NCBI GenBank assembly: GCA_029237695.1
Contig: JAQRGA010000146.1
Coordinates: 181,362-245,361, forward strand
Direction of reading: 5' to 3'
Length of the DNA: 64,000 nucleotides
Source of the DNA: Conchocele bisecta
Taxonomy: Eukaryota > Mollusca > Bivalvia > Lucinida > Thyasiridae
In this document: in pieces, positions 1 through 10,659 of the stretch
Position numbering within the stretch: the first letter of the stretch is position 1
Layout of the letters: the number at the start of each line of letters is the position of its first letter
The notes under the pieces: generated by a model
What the model saw: only the letters and a program-made list of their open reading frames with translations
Told to the model about the DNA's origin: nothing
The model's database searches: none
Program-made: the position numbers and the translations under genes

Positions 1-623
1 ACGTGGATTTGGCACAGGGCGGTAGAGGACCATTAGAGCAATGCGTATATGAAGTATGAAGCTGATCCGTGAAAGAAAACAGAAATTATAAGATATTTAC
101 CTGAGCGTTAAAGTTTTTGAAGCACCAAGTATGTGACCTTCACCCTGGGCTTGGCGGGGGCAGGACGAACGTGGATTTGGCACAGGGTGGTAGAGGACCA
201 TTAGAGCAATGCGTATATGAAATATGAAGCTGATCCACCAAAGAAAACTGAAATTAAAAGATATTTACCCGAGCGTTAAAGTTTTTGTAGCACTAAGTAT
301 GTGACCTTGACCCTGGGCTTGGCGGGGGCAGGACGAACGTGGATTTGGCACAGGGCGGTAGAGGACCATTAGAGCAATGCGTATATGAAATATGAAGCTG
401 ATCCGTGAAAGAAAACAGAAATTATAAGATATTTACCTGAGCGTTAAAGTTTTTGAAGCACCAAGTATGTGACCTTGACCCTGGGCTTGGCGGGGGCAGG
501 ACGAACGTGGATTTGGCACAAGGCGGTAGAGGACCATTAGAGCAATGTGTATATGAAATATGAAGCAGATCGGTCGAAGGATGAAGAAATTATGAGACAT
601 TTACCCGAGCGTTAAAGTTTCAT
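1..623. repeat. 168-bp tandem repeat array (four units, cut by window start)
   Basis: The block starting acgtggatttggcac recurs at 1, 169, 337 and 505, an exact 168-bp period. Each unit carries a nuclear-receptor-like core (gtgaccttgaccctggg), a tgtatgaaatatgaag-like block and a gaaacagaaattataagatatt-like block. The same blocks in the same order occur in the array at 3,780-8,000, so the two arrays are diverged members of one family. The array runs straight into a GGAC run and a terminal hairpin, so it is probably the core of a Helentron-like non-autonomous element whose other end lies outside the window. Confidence 0.9.
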
Positions 624-673
624 GACGGACGGACGGACGGGACGGATGGACGGGACGGACGGGACGGACGGAC
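624..673. repeat. GGAC/GGGAC microsatellite
   Basis: Irregular GGAC/GGGAC tetranucleotide and pentanucleotide repeats join the 168-bp array to the terminal hairpin. The same kind of run sits at the same place in the elements ending near 8,540 and 31,120, so it seems to be a structural part of this class of element. Confidence 0.85.
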
Positions 674-687
674 AAGGGTAACACTAA

Positions 688-715
688 ATGCCCCCTCCAC
701 TATGTGGTTGGGCAT
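688..715 (-). other. Terminal hairpin of repeat element
   Basis: An imperfect inverted repeat (ATGCCC ... GGGCAT, with an internal CCAC/GTGG stem) lies just beyond the GGAC run. On the minus strand it would be the 5' terminal hairpin of the element, as in the better-defined element at 24,876-31,364. Its partner end is not in the window. Confidence 0.5.
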
Positions 716-1128
716 AAAAATTAAACATTTTGCATGGTTGCTCGTGGTTTCCAAGAAAACAGGCGCGCAATTACGGGTGTTCTATTCACAGTGTATTATT
801 TGTAAGGAGTTGATTACGTGTTTTCTCTCACAGCGAAACCCAAATAATTTGTACTAGTGTAATAAATAGTAATGTGTGTTAACATTTTACGCAAACACGG
901 TTATCAGTGTGGCAATTTACGTCTGACATACATTGCATAATAATGCCAATCAATACGTTGGGTAATGGTGAATGAATGTTTATTGTGACAAAAAAATGTC
1001 TCGGATGATGTCTCTGATATAAAGAACAACTTGATTGTTTGAGCCTAAGCTGTGAGTTGGAATAGTCAACATAAGTTAGAAACGTAGATAATCTGGGCAA
1101 GATTAACGCAGGCCACTGTGTAATATGT
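716..1128. other. Non-coding stretch with one dispersed block
   Basis: No gene is recognisable. A block of about 35 bp at 993-1,027 recurs at 33,868-33,903 with few changes. In one frame both copies read N-V-S-D-D-V-S-(D/E)-I-K-N, followed by unrelated sequence. It may be a fragment of a dispersed element or a duplicated exon. Confidence 0.4.
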
Positions 1129-1530
1129 AGCTGTGACTGGAGAAATGGGGCTTATGGGATTTGTGACCAGTCAAATAGCACACTCCTGTAGCCTGCTATC
1201 CACATTGCTTATTACATTATTAAGGGAGTTTCATTGATGGAATGGCGAACAGTGTAGATCCTGTTGAGACTGTGCGGATGCACAGACTGATCAGAATCTT
1301 CACTAGTCACAAAACCCATAAGCCCCATTCTCGAATCAGAGCCACATAATATTATGAGAACACTTACGAGGGTCAGATGTTCGAACCTGAATATTTGGAC
1401 AATCCATCAGCCAGGCAGGCAGACCACCCTGTAACAGACACAGGCAAGGACGTATATATGGCTGTGATTGGAGAAATGGGGCTTATGGGATTGTAGCTCC
1501 TAATCAAATAGCACACTCCTGTAGCCTGAT
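1129..1530. repeat. Small dispersed repeat: inverted pair plus direct copy
   Basis: A block around gagaaatggggcttatggga occurs at 1,131-1,171, inverted at 1,300-1,347, and direct again at 1,460-1,527. The two direct copies are both followed by caaatagcacactcctgtag. This looks like the end of a dispersed element inserted more than once, with one copy inverted. Confidence 0.7.
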
Positions 1531-1618
1531 AACAATCTACGAGGTGCAGTAATAAAGTTCTCGGATTTCTTGATAAAAAGTTTAATATAATACCCTATTG
1601 GATTATTTTTTGAGATAC

Positions 1619-2138
1619 ACCCAGAGTAGAACTTTATGAAATGCAACTATCTTTATGTGAAATGGATCATAGAAACTGAATCCGCATGTTAAAATTGCGT
1701 AAACCGATTACTGTCAATAAACTTGTGGTAATATGATTGTATTAATAGTATATACGTATATTTCACTCGGGATTATATTTAAATGTAAATTTCAGAAATT
1801 AAATCAAAGATTGTGGTGACCAATATTCTAACAAATCAGCAACAATGTTCTTGGACAGCCTTCTGTACGACGTTTATTTTGTGATTTACCCATACCCAGA
1901 GTAGAACTTTATGAAATGCATCTACCGTTATGTGAAATTCATCGCAGAAACCGAATCCGCGTGTTAAAATTACGTAAACTGCGGCCTAATGGACATTTCC
2001 ATGGTTACCGTGAATTCTCTGTGAAAAAAATACAAACAAAATGTGAACAGTTGTTGCGTTGATTACTGTTAATAAACTTGTGAAATATGATTTGATTAAT
2101 AGGATGCACATATATTTGACTGGGGCTTATATTTATCT
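1619..2138 (+). repeat. Diverged direct duplication (1,619-1,785 and 1,894-2,138)
   Basis: Both copies start acccagagtagaactttatg and share further blocks (gaatccgc-tgttaaaatt-cgtaaac, then gattactgt-aataaacttgtg). The second copy carries about 80 bp in the middle that the first lacks, so one copy gained an insertion or the other a deletion. A 21-bp block just after the second copy (2,148-2,168) is found perfectly inverted at 3,134-3,154. Confidence 0.75.
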
Positions 2139-2490
2139 ATTAGCCTGGAACTGCCAGAAATCGGTCACCTAGCATGTTTATCAACATAATTCTTAATTAA
2201 AAGACATGTCATGAAATTAATGTTATACACACTTATAATACAACATTTCATTGTTATAAAACTGTAACTTTAACAAAGATTACCTTGAAATATGTCCAGT
2301 AATCATCTGTGAACACCGGTGACCCACTTTCCAATACTGCAGAAATTCACAACCGGTTTTCGGTCAATTTTGCGACATCTACAGGATATGCCCAAAATAA
2401 CACACATTCACAATGAAACTTTATTAAGTCTTTGGAAAAGTAAAATTATTGTAAATGTAACTCGAATTAACTTCAAATAACTGATTTAAC

Positions 2491-2715
2491 TTATTTACAA
2501 TGTATACTCATGTACTTAGTCCTGGGTTGGAGTGATGGCAGCATCACAGTGTGGGCACAAAAATGTGTCCCCATGCTTATAATTACTCTCACTGGTGTAC
2601 AAAATGCCAAATGGACCCACCGTTTGCATTTTTCACATTCACCCCAAGTGACTAAAATGATGTATGGCCTCTTTTGTTTGTCCGGACTGTGCCTCTTACC
2701 TATGCATAAAAGCAT
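2491..2715 (-). pseudogene. PHD-like zinc-finger fragment, frameshifted
   Basis: The minus-strand frame holds the pattern C-E-K-C-K-R-W-V-H-L-x-F-C, which resembles the middle of a C4HC3 (PHD-type) zinc finger: CxxC, then W-x-H and a cysteine. The final metal-ligand pair is seen only in the next frame, where F-L-C-P-H-C appears before a stop. A single-base frameshift therefore separates the two halves. Such fingers are common in host chromatin readers and also in transposon-encoded proteins. With no flanking domain visible, this is most likely a relic fragment. No intron signals or start could be defined. Confidence 0.4.
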
Positions 2716-3529
2716 ATCTCATTCACACATATGCCTAAATCATCGGTGAAAAATAAAAATTTGATAACTCAACTGCATAAATTGTCTCTCACTTTTGGCC
2801 AACACCTGTACATTGACACCGCTTGGCAAGTGCGTGGGCCCTGGAAAATATCCATTTTAGCAGACGGTGAATGAAAAATTTGATAAACTTGTTATTTTGA
2901 GGATTTTTTGGGTATTTTATGAATGGGAACTTTTGGTTATAGTGAAAATGCATTAAATTAGGACTTGGCATGATTTTATAACAGTTATTACCTTTCTAAT
3001 CTCCTATTTTCACGCAGCAAACAACTTTGACAGCTCGGTAGTCAGTGTAAACAATGTGGTGCGCGCGCAACCAGTGTTGTCGTAAAAAATAAGCATTTGT
3101 TCTTAAATCTCCGGGGCCGACCGGAAACAGGCAGTGACCGATTTCTGGCAGTTCGACGATAATGTCACAAAATACACAAAATCTGGCGTAACCATAGCAA
3201 CTGTTATTCCAACCAAACAGCAACAATTCGCTAATCAATAGCGCTTTCGGGTCTTTCTTATAACATAATCTTACTTATTTAAAATACGTATCTACATACA
3301 ATAATGATATTTAAAATAAGAATGGTGTATGCTGTTGGCGTTCAGAACCTTACACTGTTTACAATGAGCACTTAGTAGTGAGATACTCCCTTTCAAATTG
3401 AATTTGTAAATAATACAATACACATCACCACATATGCATTTATAAATCTGAAATGTGCGCCTACCTTAATTAATGGGGTAACACATAGGTAGCAGCAACA
3501 AGTGCAATTTTTGTATGCTGATCCGGTAA
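2716..3529. other. Non-coding, AT-rich
   Basis: No gene or RNA is recognised. The minus-strand open frame at 2,996-3,238 has no recognisable domain. Apart from the 21-bp block shared with 2,148-2,168 there is no obvious repeat. Confidence 0.5.
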
Positions 3530-3711
3530 AATAATAATAATAATAATAATAGACTTTATTTAAGAGGGTTACACATTTAGTTTCAAACTAATCTTCCATG
3601 AGGCCCTCATATATACATGTACATATATACAACAGTGGATCACGTTACACAATAATCTAAGTAGGCCTTGGCAATAAATTAATTAGCAGACTCTCATCTG
3701 ATTTTTGTAAT
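3530..3711. repeat. AAT microsatellite with attached interspersed-repeat sequence
   Basis: About seven AAT units are followed directly by gactttatttaagagggtt, an arrangement typical of the simple-repeat end of an interspersed element. No target duplication was identified. The rest, up to the first Helentron-like element, is unremarkable. Confidence 0.45.
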
Positions 3712-5497
3712 AACAAGAGTTGTCAGAAGACAACGAAGCTCGCCTGTTGGCTGCCTTCACTCAAACTTGGCACAGTTGTATAAAAAAACATGAATATCAT
3801 ATAACTTGACCTTGGGTTAAGGGGCGTGCGGTGGACCTTCACATTGGGGTCAGTGGTGCAAGGTGGGTCGTGGGTTTGTTTGCTATAGCATAATATAGCA
3901 TATTAAGATGAATGCATTGTATGAAATATCAATGCGCTCCCTGAAAACGGAAGTAAAACAAAATTTAACCCAACGTTAAGTTTATGAACGCACTAAGTTG
4001 GTAATTTTCTACAGCATGATAGCTATTCACATGCGGAATGCATGTATGAATGTGCTAAGTTTGTGACCTTGACCTTGGGAAAAGGGGTGGGGGGGGGGGT
4101 GGGTCATGGATTTGCTGTAGCACAATAGAGGATCATCAGATGAATGCATGTATGAAATATCAAAGCGTTCCTTGTAAAGAAACAGAAGTTACACAACATT
4201 TACCTACCCCAACGTTAAGTTGATGAACATGCTAAGTTTGTGACCTTGACCTTGGAGTAAGGGTTGGGTGGTGGATTTGCTACAGCATGATATATCAAGG
4301 CGTTCCATGAAAGGAAACAGATGTTATAAGACATTTACACCAACGTTAAGTTTATGAATGTGCTAAGTTTGTGACCTTGACCCTGGGGTAAGGGGTGGGC
4401 GGTGGGTCATGGATTATCTATAGCACGATAGAGTATCATCAGATGAATGCATGTATGAAATATCAAGGCGTTCCCTGTAAAGAAACAGAAGTTATAAAAA
4501 GACATTTACTCTAACGTTAAGTTTATGATGTTGATCTTTGGGAAAGGGGTGGGAGGTGTCATTGATTTGCTGTAGCACAATAGAAGATCATCAGATGAAT
4601 GCATGTATGAAATATCAAAGTGTTCCCTGTAAAGAAACAGAAGTTACACAGAAGTTACCCCAACGTTAAGTTTATGAACAAGGTCACAAGTTTGTGACCT
4701 TGACCTTGGGATAAGGGTTGGGTGGTGGGTTGTGGATTTGCTACAGCACGATAGAGGGTCATCTGAGGAATGCATGTATGAAATATCAAGGCATTTCAAG
4801 AAAGGAAACAGATGTTATATACGATATAAGTTTGTGACCTTGACCTTGGGGTAAGGGATGGGCGGTGGGTCATGGATTTGATATAGCACGATAGAGGATC
4901 TTCAGATGAATCCATGTATGAACATTTACCCCAACGTTAAGTTTATGAACATGCTAAGTTTGTGACCTTGACCTTGGGGTAATGGTTGGGTGATGGATCG
5001 TAGATTTGCTACAGCATGATAGAGGGTCAGCAGATGAATGCATGTATGAAATATGAAGACATTCCCTGCAAATAAACAGAAGTTACACAACATTTACCCC
5101 AACGTTAAGTTTATGAACATGCTAAGTTTGTGACCTTGACCCTGGCGTAAGGGTTGGGTGGTGGGTCATGGATTTGCTACAGCATGATAGAGGGTCATTT
5201 GAAGAATGCATGTATGAAATATCAAGGCGTTCCATGAAAGGAAACAGATGTTATAAGAAATTTACCCCAACGTTAAGTTTATGAATGTGCTAAGGTTGTG
5301 ACCTTGACCTTGGTGTAAGGGTTAGGTGGTGGGTCATGGATTTGCTACACCATGATAGAAGGTCATCTGAGGAATGCATGTATGAAATAACAAGGTTCTG
5401 CATGAAAGCAAACAGAAGTTATAAGACATTTACCCCAACGTTAAGTTTGTGGACGACGCCGACGACGCCGGGGGTATGCCACTTCGTGCAGGCGAGC
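3712..5497 (-). mobile_element. Helentron-like non-autonomous element, copy 1
   Basis: The left end carries a perfect hairpin (gttgtc-agaa-gacaac, 3,719-3,734) directly followed by agctcgcctg. The inverse, caggcgagc, lies at the right end (5,488-5,497). Between them are about ten units of a ~168-bp repeat with the core tgtgaccttgaccttgggg, then a GAC/GACGCC-rich tail. One inverted repeat at the extreme end and its partner inside a hairpin near the other end is the asymmetric arrangement described for Helentron/Helitron2-type elements. Read this way, the element runs on the minus strand. The hairpin expected at the right end is degraded here, unlike in copy 2. Confidence 0.65.
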
Positions 5498-5520
5498 CAA
5501 AAATGGGAATTTCAGAGTCG
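5498..5520. repeat. Left part of a 164-bp repeat unit split by copy 2
   Basis: The segment caaaaatgggaatttcagag plus tcg matches the stretch ending at about 8,384 inside the 164-bp array. There it is followed by aaaagggggata. The same continuation appears at 8,062, after copy 2. The unit is therefore interrupted by the element at 5,521-8,061. Confidence 0.7.
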
Positions 5521-8061
5521 AACAAGAGTTGTCAGAAGACAACGAAGCTCGCCTGTTGGCAGCCTTCATTCAAACTTGTCACAGTTGTATAAAAAACATG
5601 AATATTATATAACTTGACCTTGGGATAAGGGGTGTGCGGTGGACCTTGACATTGAGATCAGTGGTGGAAGGTGATCATGGATTTGATATAGCATGATATA
5701 GCATATTAAGATGAATGCATGTATGAAATATCAATGCACTCCCTGAAATGAGAAGGAAAACAAAATTTAACCCAGCGTTAAGTTTATGAACACACTAAGT
5801 TGGTGATTTTCTACAGCATGATAGCTATTCACATGAGGAATGCATGTATAAATGTGCTAGGTTTGTGACCTTGGCCTTGGCAAAAGGGGTGGGGGTGGGT
5901 TTGCTGTAGCACAATAGAGTATTATCAGATGAATGCATGTATGAAATATGAAGGTGTTCCCTGTAAAGAAACAGAAGTTATAAAAAGACATTTACTCCAA
6001 CGTTAAGTTTATGATGTTGATCTTGGGGAACGGGGTGGGGTGGGTCATGGATTTGCTGTAGCACAATAGAGGATCATCGGATGAATGCATATATGAAATA
6101 TCAAAGCGTTCAAAGTGTAAAGAAACAGACGTTACACAACATTTACCCCAATGTAAAGTTTATGAACATGCTAAGTTTGTGACCTTGACCTTGGGGTAAG
6201 GGTTGGGTGGTGGGTTGTGGATTTGCTACAGCATGATAGAGGGTCATCTGAGGAATGAATGTATGAAATATCAAGGCGTTCCATCAAAGGAAACAGTTGT
6301 TATTAGACATTTACCCCAACGTTAAGTTTATGAATGTGTCAAGTTTGTGACCTTGACCTTGGGGTAAGGGGTGGGCGGTGGGTCATGGAATTGCTATAGC
6401 ACGATAGAGTATCATCAGATGAATGCGTGTATGAAATATCAAGGCGTTCCATGAAAGGAAACAGATGTTATAAGACATTTACCCCAACGTTAAGTTTATG
6501 AATGAGCTAAGTTTGTGACCGTGACCTTAGGGAAAGGGGTGGGGGTTGGTCATGGATTTGCTATAGCATGATAGAGTATCATCAGATGAATGCATGTATG
6601 AAATATCAAGGTGTTCAATGTGTAAAGAAACAGAAGTTACACAACATTTAACAAAGTTTATGAACATGCTATGTTTGTGACCTTGACTTTTGGGTAAGGG
6701 TTGGGTGGTGGGTTGTGTATTTGCTACAGCATGATAGAGGGTCATCTGAGGAATGTATGAAATAGCAAGGCGTTCCATGAAAGGAAACAGACATTTACCC
6801 CAACGTTAAGTTTATGAATGTACTATGTTTGTGACCTTGACCTTGGGGTAAGGGATGGGCAGTGGGTCATGGATTTGCTATAGCATGATAGAGTACCATC
6901 AGATGAATGCATATTTGAAATATCAAGGCGTTCCATGAAAGGAAACAGATGTTATAATACATTTACCCCAACATTAAGTTTATGAATGTGCTAAGATTGT
7001 GACCTTGACCTTGGGGAAAGGGGTGGGCGGTGAGTCATGAATTTGCTATAGCACGATAGAGTATCAGCAGATGAATGCATGTATGAAATATGAAGGCGTT
7101 CCCTGTAAATAAACAGAAGTTACACAACATTTACCCCAACGTTAAGTTTATGAACATGCTAAGTTGTGACCTTGGGGTAACGATTGGGTGGGCGGTGGGT
7201 CATGGATTTGCTATAGCACGATAGAGTATCATCAGATGAATGCATGTATGAAGTATCAAGGCGTTCCATGAAAGGAAACAGATGTTATAAGACATTTACC
7301 CCAACGTTTAGATTATAAATGTGCTAAGTTTGTGACCTTGACCTTGCGGTAAGGGCCCGGTGGTGGGTCATGGATTTGCTACAGCATGATACAGGGTCAT
7401 TTGAGGAATGCATGTATGAAATAACAAGGTGTTCCATGAAAGGAAACAGAACTTATAAGACATTTACCCCAACATTAAGTTTATGAATGTGCCAAGTTTG
7501 TGACCTTGACCTTGGGGTAAGGGCTGGGTGATGGGTCATCGATTTGCTATAGCATGATAGATTATCATCAGATGAATGCATGTATGAAATATCAAGGCGT
7601 TCCATGAAAGGAAACAGATGTTATAAAACATTTACATGTACCCCAACGTTAAGTTTATGAATGTGCTAAGTTTGTGACCTTGACCTTGGGGTAAGGGCTG
7701 GGTAGTGGGTCATGGATTTGCTACAGCATGATACAGGGTCATCTGAGGAATGCATGTATGAAATAACAAGGTGTTCCATGAAAGGAAACAAAAGTTATAA
7801 GACATTTACCCCAACGTTAAGTTTATGAATGTGTCAAGTTTGTGACCTTGACCTTGAGGTAAGGGCTGGGTGGTGGGTCATGGATTTGCTACAGCATGAT
7901 AGAGGGTCATCTGAGGAATGCATGTATGAAATAACAAGGTGTTCCGTGAAAGGAAACAGAAGTTATACGACATTTACCCAACGTTAAGTTTGTGGACGAC
8001 GCTGACGCCGACGACGCCGGGGGTATGACATAAGCTCTTCTGCACTTCGTGCAGGCGAGCT
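5521..8061 (-). mobile_element. Helentron-like non-autonomous element, copy 2
   Basis: It has the same ends as copy 1 but better preserved. The left hairpin is at 5,528-5,543, agctcgcctg at 5,546-5,555, a right hairpin ctgcac-ttc-gtgcag at 8,040-8,054 and caggcgagct at 8,052-8,061. The core is about fourteen units of the ~168-bp repeat. On the minus strand the 5' end is AGCTCGCCTG, and its partner lies just inside a hairpin about 7 bases from the 3' end. The flanks rejoin to a normal 164-bp repeat unit within a T/A-rich target (T-T on the minus strand), which fits Helentron-type insertion without a target duplication. No helicase or replication protein is encoded. Confidence 0.7.
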
Positions 8062-8580
8062 AAAAAGGGGGATAATTCCAGAAATATATTAGGTAGAACA
8101 TAGTATGTTGTGTTACGCACTTCGGCACTTGATAATAGTTATGTATGGGAAGTATGAACTTCATCAGTGGAAAAATGTAGGACTGGTTTGCGGTATGAGC
8201 CGAAAAAAAAATTGTGGTCAAAAAGGGTGAAAATCCTGTAATGATTTGAGGTGAGGCAAAACATGTTACGTTATGTACTGCGGGACTTGATAATAGTCAT
8301 GTGTGGAAAGTATGAACTTCATCAGTGGAAAACTGTAGGACTAGTTAGCGGTACAAGCCAAAAGTGGGATTTTTTGGAGTCGAAAAGGGGGATATTTCCG
8401 GAAGGATTTGATTGGAGTGAAAATATTTGTGTTACACACTGGGGACTTGATAGTATTAATGTGTGGAAGTATGAACTTCATCAGTGACAAACTGTAGGAC
8501 TAGTTTGCGGTACAAGACTAAAGTTTACGAACGGACGGACACATTATACATCCCGTTTTTTCAAATGGGCATATAAAAAA
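8061..8580. repeat. 164-bp tandem repeat (three units) with GGAC end
   Basis: Units start near 8,061, 8,220 and 8,384. Each carries gacttgataatag-like, agtatgaacttcatcagtg and gtaggact-gtt-gcggta blocks. The array ends acgaacggacggacac followed by an imperfect hairpin (tacatcccg ... aaatgggcatata), the same end architecture as the arrays at 1-715 and 24,876-31,364. The block around gagtcgaaaagggggat also occurs, slightly changed, in the ~162-bp repeats at 25-31 kb. Confidence 0.8.
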
Positions 8581-8699
8581 GTGAAAGTCAATGGGTTTAT
8601 CGTCCCAGCAACAGTTAAAGTCATTTAGGGATGGGACCACGGTTTCAAGTCTCATCCAAAATACCAGTGGGATGGAAATATTATGAAATAACTTTTTTA

Positions 8700-8775
8700 T
8701 GCCTAAGGCGAGGTTTCAAACCACTATCTCCGGACTGGAAGTGTTCTAACCCCTAAGGCCACAACTCATCCCTAC
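8700..8775 (-). mobile_element. tRNA-like head of a SINE (candidate)
   Basis: On the minus strand a box-A-like TGGCCTTAGGGG (8,750-8,761) and a box-B-like GGTTTGAAACC (8,712-8,722) lie about 39 bases apart within a ~72-base tRNA-like stretch. This is the internal RNA polymerase III promoter layout of tRNA-derived SINEs. The T-loop is TTTGAAA rather than TTCGANT, so it is diverged. No tail or target duplication was found. Confidence 0.35.
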
Positions 8776-8865
8776 TGTACAAGTGGAGCTGGCTAATTAA
8801 AATATATACTGTATTGAACGATTGCCATATTCGCACCAAGTGTTAAGACGACTTTGAATACTTAC

Positions 8866-9016
8866 AAACTCCCACTCGGCGCATATATAGGGCCCTGGCC
8901 GTAGTATAACAGAGAGATTGTACTGTTGGGCTGTCTGTAGAAACTGGACAATGTTGTTCTGGCCATGAAAGTCATAGTTTAATGCAGTAGGCTCATGGGC
9001 ATTCCATGCAACATAT
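8866..9016 (-). CDS. GLB1: GH35 beta-galactosidase, internal exon (second of two visible)
   Basis: This 151-bp minus-strand exon is bounded by a strong acceptor (tttctttgcag) and donor (gtaagt). It starts in phase 2 and completes the split Thr codon of the upstream exon, giving I-Q-T-Y-V-A-W-N-A-H-E-P, a hallmark of glycoside hydrolase family 35. It ends with R-P-G-P-Y-I-C-A-E-W-E-F. From knowledge of human GLB1, this exon holds the galactose-contacting Tyr of the Y-V-x-W motif and the Ala-Glu of C-A-E-W-E. The acid/base and nucleophile glutamates come from later exons that I do not find to the left within 8.8 kb. There are no stops or frameshifts. The product would remove terminal beta-galactose in lysosomes. 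Confidence 0.9.
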
Positions 9017-10659
9017 CTGCAAAGAAACAAGAAAATGTGGCCAGTCAGCATACAAATGCTCCTGGCGGCAGATTGGAAAAAATCTGGCAAACTTCTTAAA
9101 CAGACCCGTATGGACACATTATGCCTCCCAGCTCTGCTGATACCGGGGGCATACAAATGGCTAACCTGAACCAGATGGCCGCGGCCCGCATGTCGAGCCT
9201 GCCGAGGCATTTGATGGTCTCAGAGTGTATTTATTTAAAGTGTGAATTAAGGGTTGTGGAGATATAAGGTATGTAAAAGCTTTAAACACAAACTTAAGTC
9301 ATTTGACCTTGATCTTGGGCATGTGGGCCACATGGGTGGGCAATAGAATGAAACTATGGATGATAAATTCGGAGTAAATCAGAGTAAGTGTTGTGGAGAG
9401 ATAAGGTATGTAAAAACATTAACACAAATATCGAAGTCATTTGACCTTGACCTTGGGCATGTGGACCACATGGGCAGGCTATAGAATGAAAATATGGATG
9501 ATGAAAAGGAAGTATTGGACTGGCATCACATGCCATGGACCGCACATATCCAGTCACAGATAAATAGCTAGACTGGCCCCACATGCCATGGACCCCACAT
9601 CTCCAGTCGCAGATAAATAGCTAGACTGGCCCCACATGCCATGGACCCCACATCTCCAGTCGCAGATAAATAGCTAGACTGGCCCAACTTCTCTAGTCAC
9701 ATATAAATAGCTAGACTGGCCCACACATGACATGGACCCTACATCTCCAGTCACAGAAAAATAGATAGACTGGCCCCACATGCCATGGACCCCACATCTC
9801 CAGTAACGGATAAATAGCTAGACTGGCCCCACATGCCATGGACCCCACATCTCCAGTCGCAGATAAATAGCTAGACTGGCCTCACATGCCATGGACCCCA
9901 CATCTCCAGTCACAGACAAATAGCTAAACACAAACGTTAGTCATTTGACCTTGATCTTGGGCATGTGGGCCACATGGGTGGGCTATAGAATGAACATATG
10001 GATGATAAAATCGGAGTAAATCGGAGTAAGTGTTGTGGAGATATAAGGTATGTAAAAACATTAAAAGTCATTTAACCTTGACCTTGGGCATATGGACCAC
10101 ATGGGCAGGCTATGGAATGAAAATATGGATGATGAAAAGGAAGTATTGGACTGGCCTCACATGCCATGGACCGCACATCTCCAGTCACAGATAAATAGCT
10201 AGACTGGCCGCACGTGCCATGGACGCCACATCTCCAGTCACAGATAAATAGCTTCACTGGCCTCATATGCCATGGACCCCACATCTCCAGTCGCAGATAA
10301 ATAACTAGACTGGCCTCACATGCCATGGACCCCACATCTCCAGTCACATATAAATAGCTAGACTTGCCCCACATGCCATGGACCCCATATCTCCAGTCAC
10401 AGATAAATAGATAGACTGGCCTCACATGCCATGGACCCCACATCTCCAGTCACAGATAAATAGCTAGACTGGCCTCACAGACCCTGGACGCCACATCTCC
10501 AGTCACAGATAAATAGCTAGACTGGCACCACATGCCATGGACCCCACATCTCCAGTCGCAGATAAATAGCTAGACTGGCCCCACATGCCATGGACCCCTA
10601 CACTCCATGTCGCAGATAAATAGCTAGACTGGCCACACATGCATGGACCCCACATCTCA

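Noticed and set aside
8797..9210. 137-residue minus-strand open frame taken as one protein
   Set aside because: Only 8,866-9,016 is coding. The N-terminal part lies upstream of a clear splice acceptor and the C-terminal part lies beyond a gtaagt donor.
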